DNA of 64,000 bases from Lates calcarifer (taxonomy: Eukaryota; Chordata; Actinopteri; Centropomidae). The DNA is taken from NCBI RefSeq assembly GCF_001640805.2, contig NW_026116468.1:1-64000 (forward strand), written 5' to 3'. Numbering within the stretch: position 1 is the stretch's first letter; each line of letters begins with the position of its first letter. The notes under the pieces were generated by a model, which worked only from the letters and a program-made list of their open reading frames with translations, was not told where the DNA came from and ran no database searches. This document shows positions 16,949 through 28,367 of the stretch, piece by piece. The position numbers and the translations under genes are program-made.

Positions 16949-19900
16949 CTTTGTGAGGCTGAAGAACTGCAGTTTATCGAAGTCCCAGGTGATGAATGAT
17001 GTTCTCAGTCTTGGCCAGTACAATCACAATATGTTCATACACAGAGATATGAGAGGAAGAGCATGTCAGAGGAAAATTGCAAATGGATTGGTCGAGGTTT
17101 GTTGGTACCTTCCTTGTGGTACAGAAAATATTGACATATTTCCTAAACCAGTTGCCTTTGCCAATCTGAGAGGAGACATTGGTCAGTCACTCACACAGTT
17201 CAGTTTTCTTTTTAAGTGTCAACTGCTACATTTGTATTTCTGGACAAAGTTGAAGAAAATGAGTGCAAGATTCTGACTTCTCTTCAAGATGTGAGATCAA
17301 AACTGTTCTTAGTTGTTAATTGCAAGGAGAATGCGACAGAGGACATGATGTCTGTGAAGACAACAGTGGGAGAATTAGATTTACCAAAGGCCAGTGTTAA
17401 AGCCAAAGACCAAAGGGTAAGTGTTGCAGGATTCTCACAGAAAATCTGCATAGCCATCAAGAAATCAATGACAAATTTGACCCCCACAATAACCATTGAA
17501 AATATGCTTGACAAAGCTGTTGAACTTGGTCTGTCTGTGGATGAATGCAAAAGTGGTGAACAAAAGAAAGCAGCTGAGGAGATCATGAAAGGAACTGGAG
17601 TGCGGAGTATATCAGGCTACAAAAGCAAACAACTTCCTTTGCAAGGTATTAACTGGAAAAGGTTAGCACACTTAGAAATGGAGGAATGTAGGCTAAAAAG
17701 AGCTGGTGAACTAGGACTAGAAGAATATAAATCTCAGATACAGGCAGAAAAACAACAGATTAAGCAGGAGCTTAGCAAACACAAACTGTCCAGTGCTATG
17801 AAGAGTTTTATTGAACACTTATTTGAAACTGAAAAAGAAAAAAGACACTTTTTTCTAAAATGGATGAAACTTAAGCTTTATAGACATTCGCGGTCTGTCA
17901 TTCAAAGGTCTTTACTGCATTGTGAATTGACAGAGCACCAGAACAAAAAGAAGATAAAGCTTTGCTGGATAGCTCTTTAGGAATAGAGCATTACATGAGA
18001 GAGATGGCACTGATCTATGAGGTTTCCTTGCAGTCACAAGACACTGAAATGCTCTTGGATGGATATCCTTTAGAACTCTTGGATGGAGATGCTTCCAATG
18101 TCCCAGAGAGATGGGTGATAGATGTGCTGATGGAGCTTCACAGGAAGGTTGGGGAGCAGAGCAGACTGTTGGTACTGACTGTGTTGGGTGTTCAAAGTAC
18201 CGGGAAGTCAACACTTCTCAACACCTCTCAAACACTATGTTTGGTGTGCAGTTTCCTGTCAGCAGCGGCAGATGCACAAGAGGAGCTTATATGCTCTTCC
18301 TTAAAGTTGGAGAGGATTTGAAAAGTGACTTAAATTGTGACTTTGTTGTCCTCATTGACACAGAGGGTCTGAAGTCTCCTGATCTTGCACAACTAGAGGA
18401 CAGTTATGAACATGACAACCAGCTGGCAACTTTTGTCATTGGCTTAAGTGATGTCACCATTATTAACATTGCAATGGAAAACTTGACTGAAATGAAAGAT
18501 GTCCTGCAAATCACAGCTCACGCATTCTTAAGAATGAAGCAAATTGGTAAAAAACCAGTTTGTCATTTTGTTCATCAGAATGTTGCCAGAGTTTCAGCTC
18601 ATGCAAAGACCATGATTGAAAGAAAACATCTCTTAGACCAACTCAATGAAATGACTCAAATTGCAGCTGAAATGGAAAGGCAGCCTTCTATAAAAGCATT
18701 CACAGATGTGCTGGACTATGACATAGAAAAGAACAACTGGAACATCCCAGGACTCTGGCATGGAACCCCACCAATGGCACCTGTGAACATTGGTTACAGT
18801 GAAGCTGTGGCAGATTTCAAACAAAATCTTTTGGATACAGTGAAAAGTGACAGAACTAATGAAGTCTCAAAGATACCAGAGTTTCTAGAATGGATGAAAA
18901 GTCTCTGGAAAGCAGTCAAGTATGAGAACTTCATCTTTAGTTTCAGAAACACCCTTGTGGCTCATGCCTATGACAACTTGTGCAAAGAATTCAATCAATG
19001 GGAATGGGACTTTAGAAAAGAGATTCTCTCCTGGCAGAATAAAGCAGAGTTAGAAATCTTAAATGCTGACAATGAAGCTGAGGTGGAGACTTGGAACAGA
19101 TTGGTTGCATCAAAAAAGGGAGGTGTCAGACAAAATAACAGACCAACAAACAAACAAAAAACTACAAAATATAAAATAAACAAAATAAAGGAGAAACTCA
19201 GTGACTACTACAAAAAGAAAGACAGACACATAAATCTGATAGAGAAATACAAAGTTGACTTCATCAACAGTATCAACAGTCTGGCAAATGAAATTCAACA
19301 TTCTGTGCATAATAAACTGGATTGTGTTCTTGAGCAAAAAATAAGTTCAAAAAAGGTTCAGGACATTCAGAGAGAATACAGAGCTGTGATTGAAGACCAG
19401 GTCATGAAGCTCCTGAGTGACTGCAAAGAGTCCACACTGACTGATGAACAACTGACACATGAGTTTGAAAAGATGTGGAATGGAGCTACTGTAAATGTGT
19501 CTGGCCTGAAAGAGCGAGATATTGCAGCATGTGTCCTCAATCAGTTGAGAAAGAATTTCTCAAATCTGAATGTCAATAAAGAACTGCAGAACATTGGAGA
19601 CCTAACAGATATCGGGAAGGATCAATTTAAAACCACAAGAGACCATGTAGACTCCTATATGAAGAAGTTTCAATATTGGTTTAGTGGAGATTTGCAGAGC
19701 TTTGCAGACAGTGTCATTGACACTTCCACAAAGTTTGTTCTTGATAAAACAAAGGCAAATGGAGATTATCATGACTCCTTCACAAGGGATATTCTGAAAA
19801 AAATAGATGAATCCCTTCAACGAAACTACAGGCATTACAAAACAAATTCACAGTTTGAGATTGAGCTGAAACTTCACATTTGTGGCATTGCCTCAAGAGA

Positions 19901-20900
19901 GTTTCTCAAAATGCACAAAAAATTCTTGTCAGAGAATGATCCACAAACTCAGTTGGAAAAGTACAAGACTCAGTACTTGTCAGATTTTCTTGACTTATAC
20001 AAACAAAAAGATGATTGCCAACATAAAGCAACTGCTTTTGTCCAATTGTGTATCAAACCTGCTGTAGAAGAGTACATCAGTAGGTCTCTGGGAGTAGATA
20101 TTGTGGATGAAATTTTGACAAGTTGCCATTCAGCAGAGTACAGCTCACGTTCATTTTTCCAGTACAACATTCAGAAAGAGCTGCTGAAAAACAAAGACTT
20201 TGAGAGTTTTGTCAAGTACATTGGTAACTATGAAATATATGTGAAGGATTGGATATTTCAGCACATCCTGAAAAAAATGGCAGAGGACAAAACTTTGTGC
20301 AAACTGAAGAACAAGAATCTGCAGGTCATAGTTAGAAAAATAACAGAGGCAATAGAGGAGGCCTCAAAAAGAGAGGATGGTGCTCTGCTGCCAGACAACA
20401 AGGAGAGCATCACAGAGCTCATCAGCAACATGCGCACATATTTGACTAAAGACATCTCACTTTCAGGTTGAAAAAACCACCTTGTTCCAAATCCAAAGTA
20501 CATGCCATCAATTTATCAACAGCCTAAAGATCTCAATAGAGGACTTAAAAAAACAACTTCAATGGGAATTCACAAACTCTGAAGACCTCACTGAGACTCT
20601 GAACAAGCTTCCTGTCAAACCACAGGATGAGCTGTTCAAGCGAGTGTTCCCTGTGAGGCTGGAGACACACGCACTAAAGGGGAGTGGCATCCTTACAAGG
20701 ACTACACAAGGTACTATCCAGACTGGCTGATTCCTCCAGACCCCACCATAGAAGCATCTGACTACTGGAAATATGTCCTAGTACAATACAATGACAGATT
20801 TGCTCAAGAATACAAAGCCAAGCCAGCTGATGCTCCAGAGGCCTGGAGGAGAATCACAAAGAAACAAGCACTGAAAGACTTTCAACATAAAGTGAAAAAA
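16949..20900 (+). pseudogene. GVIN-like very large GTPase, copy 1, truncated and broken
   Basis: Homologous to the intact copy at 28,880-33,543 but starts abruptly at the Val-Arg-Leu-Lys-Asn-Cys block, so about 170 N-terminal codons and the 5' exons are missing. Lesions seen by comparison: a 1-base deletion near 17,205-17,212; a scrambled stretch at about 17,895-17,950 with a stop at 17,978; an in-frame loss of about 39 bases near 18,030; an 11-base insertion right after the P-loop codons (about 18,225-18,240); a small deletion giving a stop at 20,469; and loss of the Cys/His-rich motif near 20,648. The stretch 18,240-20,460 is still open and very close to the other copies. Non-functional as a full-length GTPase; expression of a fragment cannot be judged. 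Confidence 0.9.
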
Positions 20901-20929
20901 CGAATAATCATGACAAATATCTTTAAACA

Positions 20930-21066
20930 AAACAATATTTAAACATGCAAGAATTGTTCATATACAAATGTAAATTTTGGAAAAGACCAAAAGAATACAG
21001 GGACTAAGCATGTCAGGACATTCCACAGAACAATAAACAATAAACAGTCATATAAACAAATTACAA

Positions 21067-21097
<31 letters not shown>

Positions 21098-22380
21098 TAC
21101 AAACCCAGAAGTCCTCAGCCTAATTCAGCATCATGAAAAGCAACTCAAACCTTTGAAATCTGTGCATGAAATGATCTTAATAAAACAGAATATAACATTG
21201 TATGTTTAAGTGTATGCTGTTTTGTAAATGTTATGACTTTATGGCTTCTTGTATATCTGTCTATATAATTACTGGTCTGCAATAATTATGATGGTAATGA
21301 TGAAAATAATAATGATATACTACAAGTACAAAAGAGATAATTTTTTGTGATATTCCTCTGGTAGTTTTTATTTTTCTAGATGTATGAGCGCTGGTGTGCA
21401 CAATAGTGATGATGATGATGATGATTTACTACAGAGACCATGTGATAGAGAGATGCTTTATGTCAGATATGTCAGCATGCTTTCAGCTTCACACTTGGCT
21501 GTCTAATGCTGACTTTTAAACAATATTTGATACAAATCAGTGATAAATAAATATTGATACAAATGACTTGGTGCTGACTTGCTTTGGTTTTTACAAAGAT
21601 GTTCAAACCACAGAAACAGTCAGACGACATAAAATACCTACAATATTTGATATCCTATGAAGTACAAATATCATGTGATGAAATACTTTTAATGTGTCTC
21701 AATTTACATTTTGAAAAAGTTTTGTTATCTCTGACTTATTGTTTTTTTAATATTTTTTTTACTGATTAAGTTTTTCATTCATCTTGCTACACAGCTCTGT
21801 GCATAACAACAAGTACTAAAGATAATGATGCTGATGCTGATGCTGGTGATGAAGATGTTGAAGTACACACACCATGTCAAACAGATGTTTTCTCATGTCA
21901 TTATCATTCATATCTTCATTACTTTTCATTAATATTTTTACTGTTTTATTTCTAATAGATACATATAAAATATTTGAATCTCTTAATGTATATTTGATAG
22001 AAGTCAGTGAATAAGAAATGTTCAGTATATGTTGATGTAACGGACTTAGCTGTAGCTTATGTTTAAACCCACGCTAATCAAGCCAACAGCAGAGAATACT
22101 GTGGCATCTTTTCAGGCAGATGATGATTTAAACAAGTTACAATGAAGTTGTAAAGCTGGAAACTGTCATATTTGTTAACATTTTCTGTGTGACTTTTGTT
22201 TTTTTCCCTCTTCCAATTTGATGTACATTAAAGTCATGTGCATAATGACAAGTCATGATAGTTATGATAATATATGCACAAAGACAATGTGGAAAAATGT
22301 TTTGTATGACAATGTTAGGGTTAGGGTTACAATGTGTCACAATGATGTGAAAAAACAATGACATTATTAAAGTCTTTTGA
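20930..22380 (+). repeat. Duplicated 3' flank of GVIN copy 1 with degenerate modules
   Basis: The flank resembles the sequence after copy 2 (33,560-35,330). It contains an ATT microsatellite (about 21,069-21,097) and a module recurring near 21,390, 21,795 and 22,240. The module is a GTGCAnAAT-like start, then ATGATGATG or ATGCTGATG triplets, then, in some, ACTACAGAGA followed by a CATGT box. No coding sense. Confidence 0.6.
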
Positions 22381-25300
22381 GTATCTAGTAGTGATGAACC
22401 TATGGAGAATTATCAGCTGAATCTGAAGCTCCCCTCAGCTTTACAATAAGTTTCAACTCACTGTATATTTGTCCAGACTACAGCTTTACTGTTCTGGTTT
22501 ACTCTCACTGCTTTGTTGTTTTCAGTCACAGCTACAGCTATTCTCATAGACACAGCTATATAAAGCCACTACATACTACCTGCTACAAGATTTTATACTT
22601 GTTATGTGATGTACTGAAACACTGGAAATATAAAAGGTCCACTCATCATGTTTTCTATTGGAACGCATACTGTAGCTGTTGCTCCTAGAAATGTGTTTTG
22701 TTTTTAATGTGTCATTCAGTAAATGCAGTGTTTTGCAGTGTGTCAGTGGGAACTTGCCACATAACTGCAACATTCTTGCTTTGATTTCATCTGATAACCT
22801 TTGCTGCTCTCTCATGTTTTTTCCTGTCTGCTTCTTCTCTGACTGTCCAGTAGAGACAGAAACCCCACAAAATGACAACACTGGTGTATCTGTGTGTCAT
22901 CTAAAGATGAAATTCCATTCTGAGAAGCCTTTACATTGTTTGCAATGAATGCATGGGGTTTGGGATTACACGTATTTTTGTGCTCAGAGTTTTGAAATGA
23001 TCCAAACTCCAAGGAAAAGCATAAATTATTAAGACAAAACTGCAAAAACCAACACCAGGGGGCACCAAAGACTGAATGACATTAAATTTATAGATTCAAC
23101 AATAGATGGAGTACCATCCTCAGTTGCCTTATAATATTATAAATTATCCTATCTCATACAGTTGCTTTAATGCAACTTCACAACAAATTTTCAATGTACA
23201 AATCTGATAATGCTTCAAGTTTCACAGAGCCTTTCAGCGGTATAGGATGGAGATTATAGGACAGCCATTAGGGGCTAAAGTGAAACCCACATGTATTTTA
23301 AATCCAACTTTAAGCTCACTTTTAAAATAAAAACGAAATGTAGCAGTTATCATGCTGCATCTTGTCTCTCAACCACATATGGTCACAGATTTTGGTCAGC
23401 ATCTGACAGATAATATCCTTTTGTTATAGAATCTTTAGACCCTACTAAGACATACAAAGTGAGGCTGATATCAGTGAGGTAAAATTATGAGCAGTAATGC
23501 ATGGGTCACATTCATCCCTTGCTTTGATGCAAAGGCAATTTAAATCCAGTGTGGAAATGGCAAACTATACTTGTAACAATGAAAATTACTGTAAAGAGAA
23601 GTAATTACAGAATGTAAATACAGTGAATGGTCATTGCTGAACAAATGTTGACTATAAATACTGTCAAAAACTGATTTCTTAAAAATCTTAATAAGCGAAA
23701 AGTATTTTATGTCCCCTGTAAATATGATGAAATGTTTACATTTTTTTAATATCTTGAAATTTCATTAATTCCTCATTGCCTATTGTTCCTTCTCACTGTA
23801 TTGTAAAAAAATGTATTGCTAATTTAAGTTTATATATTCATAAAAAGGATACTGGCCTGCATTTTTGTTGTGATTAAGTCGTCCTGTGATAATTTGATCA
23901 TGTAATATGAAGACACGTGCTTGTGAGTGTCACTGGAAAATTTGTCGTTATTTCCCCACTTTGCCACAGCCTGACTGTGTCAGCATTCTTGACCGTGTCA
24001 GTTTATCCAGGTCCTACCACAAAGGTCAGAGGTCCAGTGTCATGGTAGTTCAGTGCAACAAAAGGTGGTGTGTCTGCTGTTGTTCCCCCTCTACTTCTAC
24101 ACATCTACCTCCTTTTCTTTATCACAGCCCGTACATATAATACATTTAAATCAACAAGTTTGACAAAGTCAACATCATGCCGCATTTAGCTCTTCTGCCA
24201 CATCTATATGAATTATTATGAAATAATATGGTAACATTTATTTCAATCAATATTGTGTTGATCTGAAACAACTATTAACATTTTGTCTGTTCTGCATATA
24301 AAACACAAAAAGCAGAACTTGCACTAGATGTGTGCTGTGATAAAGAAAGTGGAACTTGATGTAGATGTAGAGAAGCTGAATAACCACAACTGTATGTGAG
24401 AGACAGAAATATAGTTTACAAGAAAAGTGATGTTGTGGTTCCTAGCTAAAAACCCCTACAGGCAAGGATATTTTAGCTAGAGACGGCTGACTAATGCCTT
24501 ATGATCTAGGTATCAGACAGGTTTCTACATTTATTCATACCTCCATTGTCACCCCATCTAGTGAGACTATCACACTTGTATGGGCTTTGACACTGGTTCT
24601 TCAAATCTGGTGGTGGCTACCCTGTGCTTCTCACTGCTATCTGAGCCATCAGCCATGACTAACTCATCTCCTGGGCTAGTTATGTTAGGCCCTTTCTTTC
24701 TCTCAGATATGCTAGTTTCATTAAGATCTATACTTTTTTAGCTTGGAGTAACCCTTTCTTATCCCGTGCTTGGTTGCTATAGGTGCACTGACAGATACTG
24801 CTGTAATGTGATGGTGCGCATTAGGTTACCTTTTTTGGTCATTGTTATTATTTTGTTCCCCTTTTCTGTTATTTGATTAGTGTCCTGTTGGTGTATCAAA
24901 GGTCACTGGGGCCTCCAAGAGGTGAGTCATGGTCACATTTCATGTAGCTGCATATCTCGCAACAGTGGTCATTAAAGGAAATGGGCCTGTCACGTTGTCA
25001 AGCCAACCACAATTTGTTCCTTTCAAAAAACGTGACATCTTGCACATCATTTGACAGATGTCCTTGAAGTATAAGAACACTCAGCTTTAGGGGGGTTCTC
25101 AGAAGAAATGACATTGACTGCCGGAGCAGAACCAGACACTATGTGAGTATCTTTTAGAGGCTGATGTTCCGGAGGGTGATTTTTAAACATTTTACGATTT
25201 TTGTCACCCATTCTTACTATCACGACTAATATTAACTATATTCTTAAGTATTGCTGTAAGAAAAACAACTATAGGATAAAGACACAAACAAATTGAGTAT

Positions 25301-26750
25301 GGGGCTGAATTTGTACTTACTTTATTATTGAATTTCAATCAAATTTAATTCAAATTATTTGGCTTCTTCATGAATTGAAACATAAAATATGTAGTAAATA
25401 TGTAAAGATGATCCTAGCCATAAAAATGCATGCAAAAAGAAAAATATATATAACCCACAAGTATGAGAAGCAAAAAAAAAAAAAAGCGTGCAAGTCTGAT
25501 CAGAGTTGTTTTTTGGTATTTCTGTAGTTCCCCTAGGTTGTGCAGCTGCTGAGGGTGGGGGGCTGACTTTGCCAGTAATAGCATGGTCCGTACAAATTAA
25601 TGAGTATTAATAAACAACAAACTGGCAGGAGAGTTACTAGTGCTCTGGTCAGGACTAGCTTGAAGAGCAATTGTTGTTAGACTGCATGCATTTAAAACAA
25701 GACTGCTATTTAGGTCTGACTTTCTGGCACTCATAGAAGTTTAATGTAACGAGTTAACAATCTGTCTCCTCTGCTGTGTGTGTGTGTTTGTGTACATGGA
25801 GGGGCTAAGACCCACATGAAGATGAAATGATGAAATGGGAGTCAATGGAGAGACTCACGTTGAACTGATATAAAACAGGTGCACATAAATTAGGTAAATA
25901 GCATAAATAAAATATTTTGTTTTTGTAATATTATATTGTATATAAGTATTTATTTATTTTAAATTTTTTGGTTTCTTGGGAGGGTGGGTGGTCTTGTTGG
26001 GCAGGGGGTCTTGTTGGGAGGGTGGGCAGGCCCACAAGGCAATGGTAGGGCAAACACTGCTGTGAGTACTATCAATAAATATACCAGGTGCAAGTAGTAC
26101 AAGGAAAAAACGTGCCTGACACACCTGAATGTGTAACAGGTGTGTCAGAAAGAACCTTTTTTCTTTGTCACAATATTTTCTTGTGACAGGAAATTCCAAA
26201 AACCTATTCTTGTCTCTAAATCACTGCAGGAACAGAAAACAAGAGCAAAGCAGCACTAATACTGCCTGTGTTTAGGTTTAGGTTACAAAAGTGCTTTGGT
26301 TCACATTAAGAAATAATTGTAGTTTCTGTTAAATAAAACAACCATGTTGTATTTTGTGATTCAATTTACTGTCTACTTCTTCTGTATTACACCAGACCAG
26401 GATCTTTGCCAAACCATAACCAAGCGCTGTGGGAGTCAAAAAAGAACCATAAAAAAGTTAAATGAACTGATGAGGTTGCATGTAACTTAATGAAACCTAA
26501 GCTATATCAGTTCTCATGGTCCATGTATCCTTCAACTGTGAACAGTCTGTTCATGACCTACTACTAACAAGTGGTTGTCTATATAAACATTTGGCATTCA
26601 TTCAATCTGCATATTACATTACATAACTAAGATATGTATCCTCGTTGCTACAATGCTACCTGCTTTCACACATCCGACTCACTCCTCCTCTACTGCATCC
26701 TCTTACAGAGCATTTAGTCATGTACTTATTTGTGTCTTTATATTTCTAAA
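22381..26750. other. Intergenic stretch between GVIN copies 1 and 2
   Basis: No gene is supported here. Noted items are a CTCF-like core ACACCAGGGGGCAC at 23,052-23,065, an A-run near 25,470-25,485 and a G-rich tract at 25,978-26,032. At 25,069-25,142 there is a TATA-like GTATAAGA followed by a donor-like CACTAT|GTGAGT, which could be a first exon for GVIN copy 2 (inference). Confidence 0.4.
25978..26032 (+). repeat. G-rich tract with G-quadruplex potential
   Basis: GGGAGGGTGGGTGG is followed by two imperfect repeats of GTCTTGTTGGG with further G-runs (GGGGG, GGGAGGGTGGG). This gives more than four GGG runs with short loops, a strong G-quadruplex pattern. Confidence 0.6.
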
Positions 26751-26755
26751 TGCAG

Positions 26756-27103
26756 ATGAATGAAGGGAAAAGTCTGCCCACATCTTCTTTGGACCGGAGC
26801 CTGCAGGTACACTCTCAGTCAGATTCTTCCTTTAATAACTGTATCTTGTTTATAAAAAACAAAAACCCCAAACCAAAATGTTCAATATTAAGTAAATGCA
26901 TTAGACAAAAATATTATTATGCTATTTAATTTCATAATTCATTTTCAAAGTAACTCAATTTTAATGGGAATCATTTTTATTCCATTATACACATTTTATT
27001 TCAAATAACCTTTTTCAAAAGCATCCTATTTCTGGCTCAGTAGCAGAGCCATACAAGAAAAGTGTGTCTTCTCATGAGGAGCTGCCTTCATATCAGGAAA
27101 AAT
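26756..27103 (+). other. Candidate 5' coding exons of GVIN copy 2
   Basis: 26,756-26,806 starts with ATG after a TGCAG acceptor, reads MNEGKSLPTSSLDRSLQ and ends at a CAG|GTAC donor (51 bases, phase 0). 27,022-27,103 follows an AAAG acceptor, is open for 27 codons (starts HPISGSVAEPYKK), and could leave by a weak AAT|GTGATC donor in phase 1. That is the phase needed by the exon at 28,368. The phase fit is suggestive, but splice use is not proven. Confidence 0.35.
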
Positions 27104-28367
27104 GTGATCAACCTCATGTCCTTTCATTGCATGCACATGACTCCCTCTTTGGGAGTGACATTTTGTCTGTGCATTAGATTTGCTGTGATAGTAGGTGTTA
27201 CGGGTGTTGCATGGTGTTAAGGCACACACCAATTACATAACTTGCCCACTGTCTTTTTCAGTTCATTTTATAGATGTAAATCCTATTCAGTTCATCTTTG
27301 CGTACCAGCAGTAGTTTATCAAATAAAAAACGTGGTAAAATACTACTTATCAATATTTACTATGATGGTGAACTGAAAGTGTCTGCTCCTCAGCTGTAGC
27401 AGAATCATATCACATGATGAGAGGAGAGTTGACATGTGACGTTTAAGTCATGCAGTCAGGCACTGTGCCCTTGAAAAATAAGTTCCTTTCAATTAAGGGA
27501 GTTCCTCTGGGGTACAATCCATCACAGAAGACAGGAGATGTCCACAGATGCTCCCCTGACAAGTTTGGGGAGCAATCTGGAAAGGAGGGATGGTGAGGGG
27601 TGTGTTGAAGCCCCTTTGGAGTGATGAACACATCAGTGTAAAGGTGTTGAGAGTAGTCTACCTGACCCATGTGGCACTTCTACTGTTCATCCAAGGAAGA
27701 CCTAGAAGAGTACTTTGTCCTAGTAAGAACAGACATCTCCTCCACTCGGTACCACATAAAGCACTAGAGCTGTAGTAGCCTCTCGGCAATGTCGTGTGTG
27801 ACATGATTGTGTTTAACACATCACACTGCCAGAGGGTATATTATGAAATAAAAACTGATATCATGAAAAGTGACATTGGTAAAGTGGCACATGTATGTTG
27901 CATTGTTGGTAGCAATGCAAATATGAAATAAATGTAGTCTTTTAAAGAAGGGCACTCTGAAATTAAATGGTATATTATGAAATAAAAATTGAAATGAAAT
28001 AAAAAGTTTATTTCATATTAACTTGTTTACTTAATATTGAACAATTACAAGTTTAAACCATCAGATGAAAATGTGCAGCTATTCTGAATGTAACCTATAT
28101 TGTCTTTAAACAGCCTCAAAAATATTTCAACTAATGAACTTATTCCTGGACATAAAATTTTACCAGAAAACCTCACCTGTGACTCTGGAGTGCCACCTGC
28201 CTGTCTAGAGCGGTTGAGCAGAAAGTATGGGGCAATGCTTTTGTTCAAAGTGTTCAGGTAGGAATGTTGAAAATAAGAGTAAATAACTTCAAAATTTGTT
28301 GTTTTGTTTTTTTTTAACTCAATTGGTGTTACTAAACAAAATATATGATATTTATCTTTGTCTCCAG

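Noticed and set aside
16953..17980. Separate small genes at the start of GVIN copy 1
   Set aside because: The two overlapping frames are one ancestral frame broken by a one-base deletion.
22315..22329. TTAGGGTTAGGGTTA, telomere-like repeat
   Set aside because: Only two and a half units; expected by chance in AT-rich DNA and not evidence of a fusion point.
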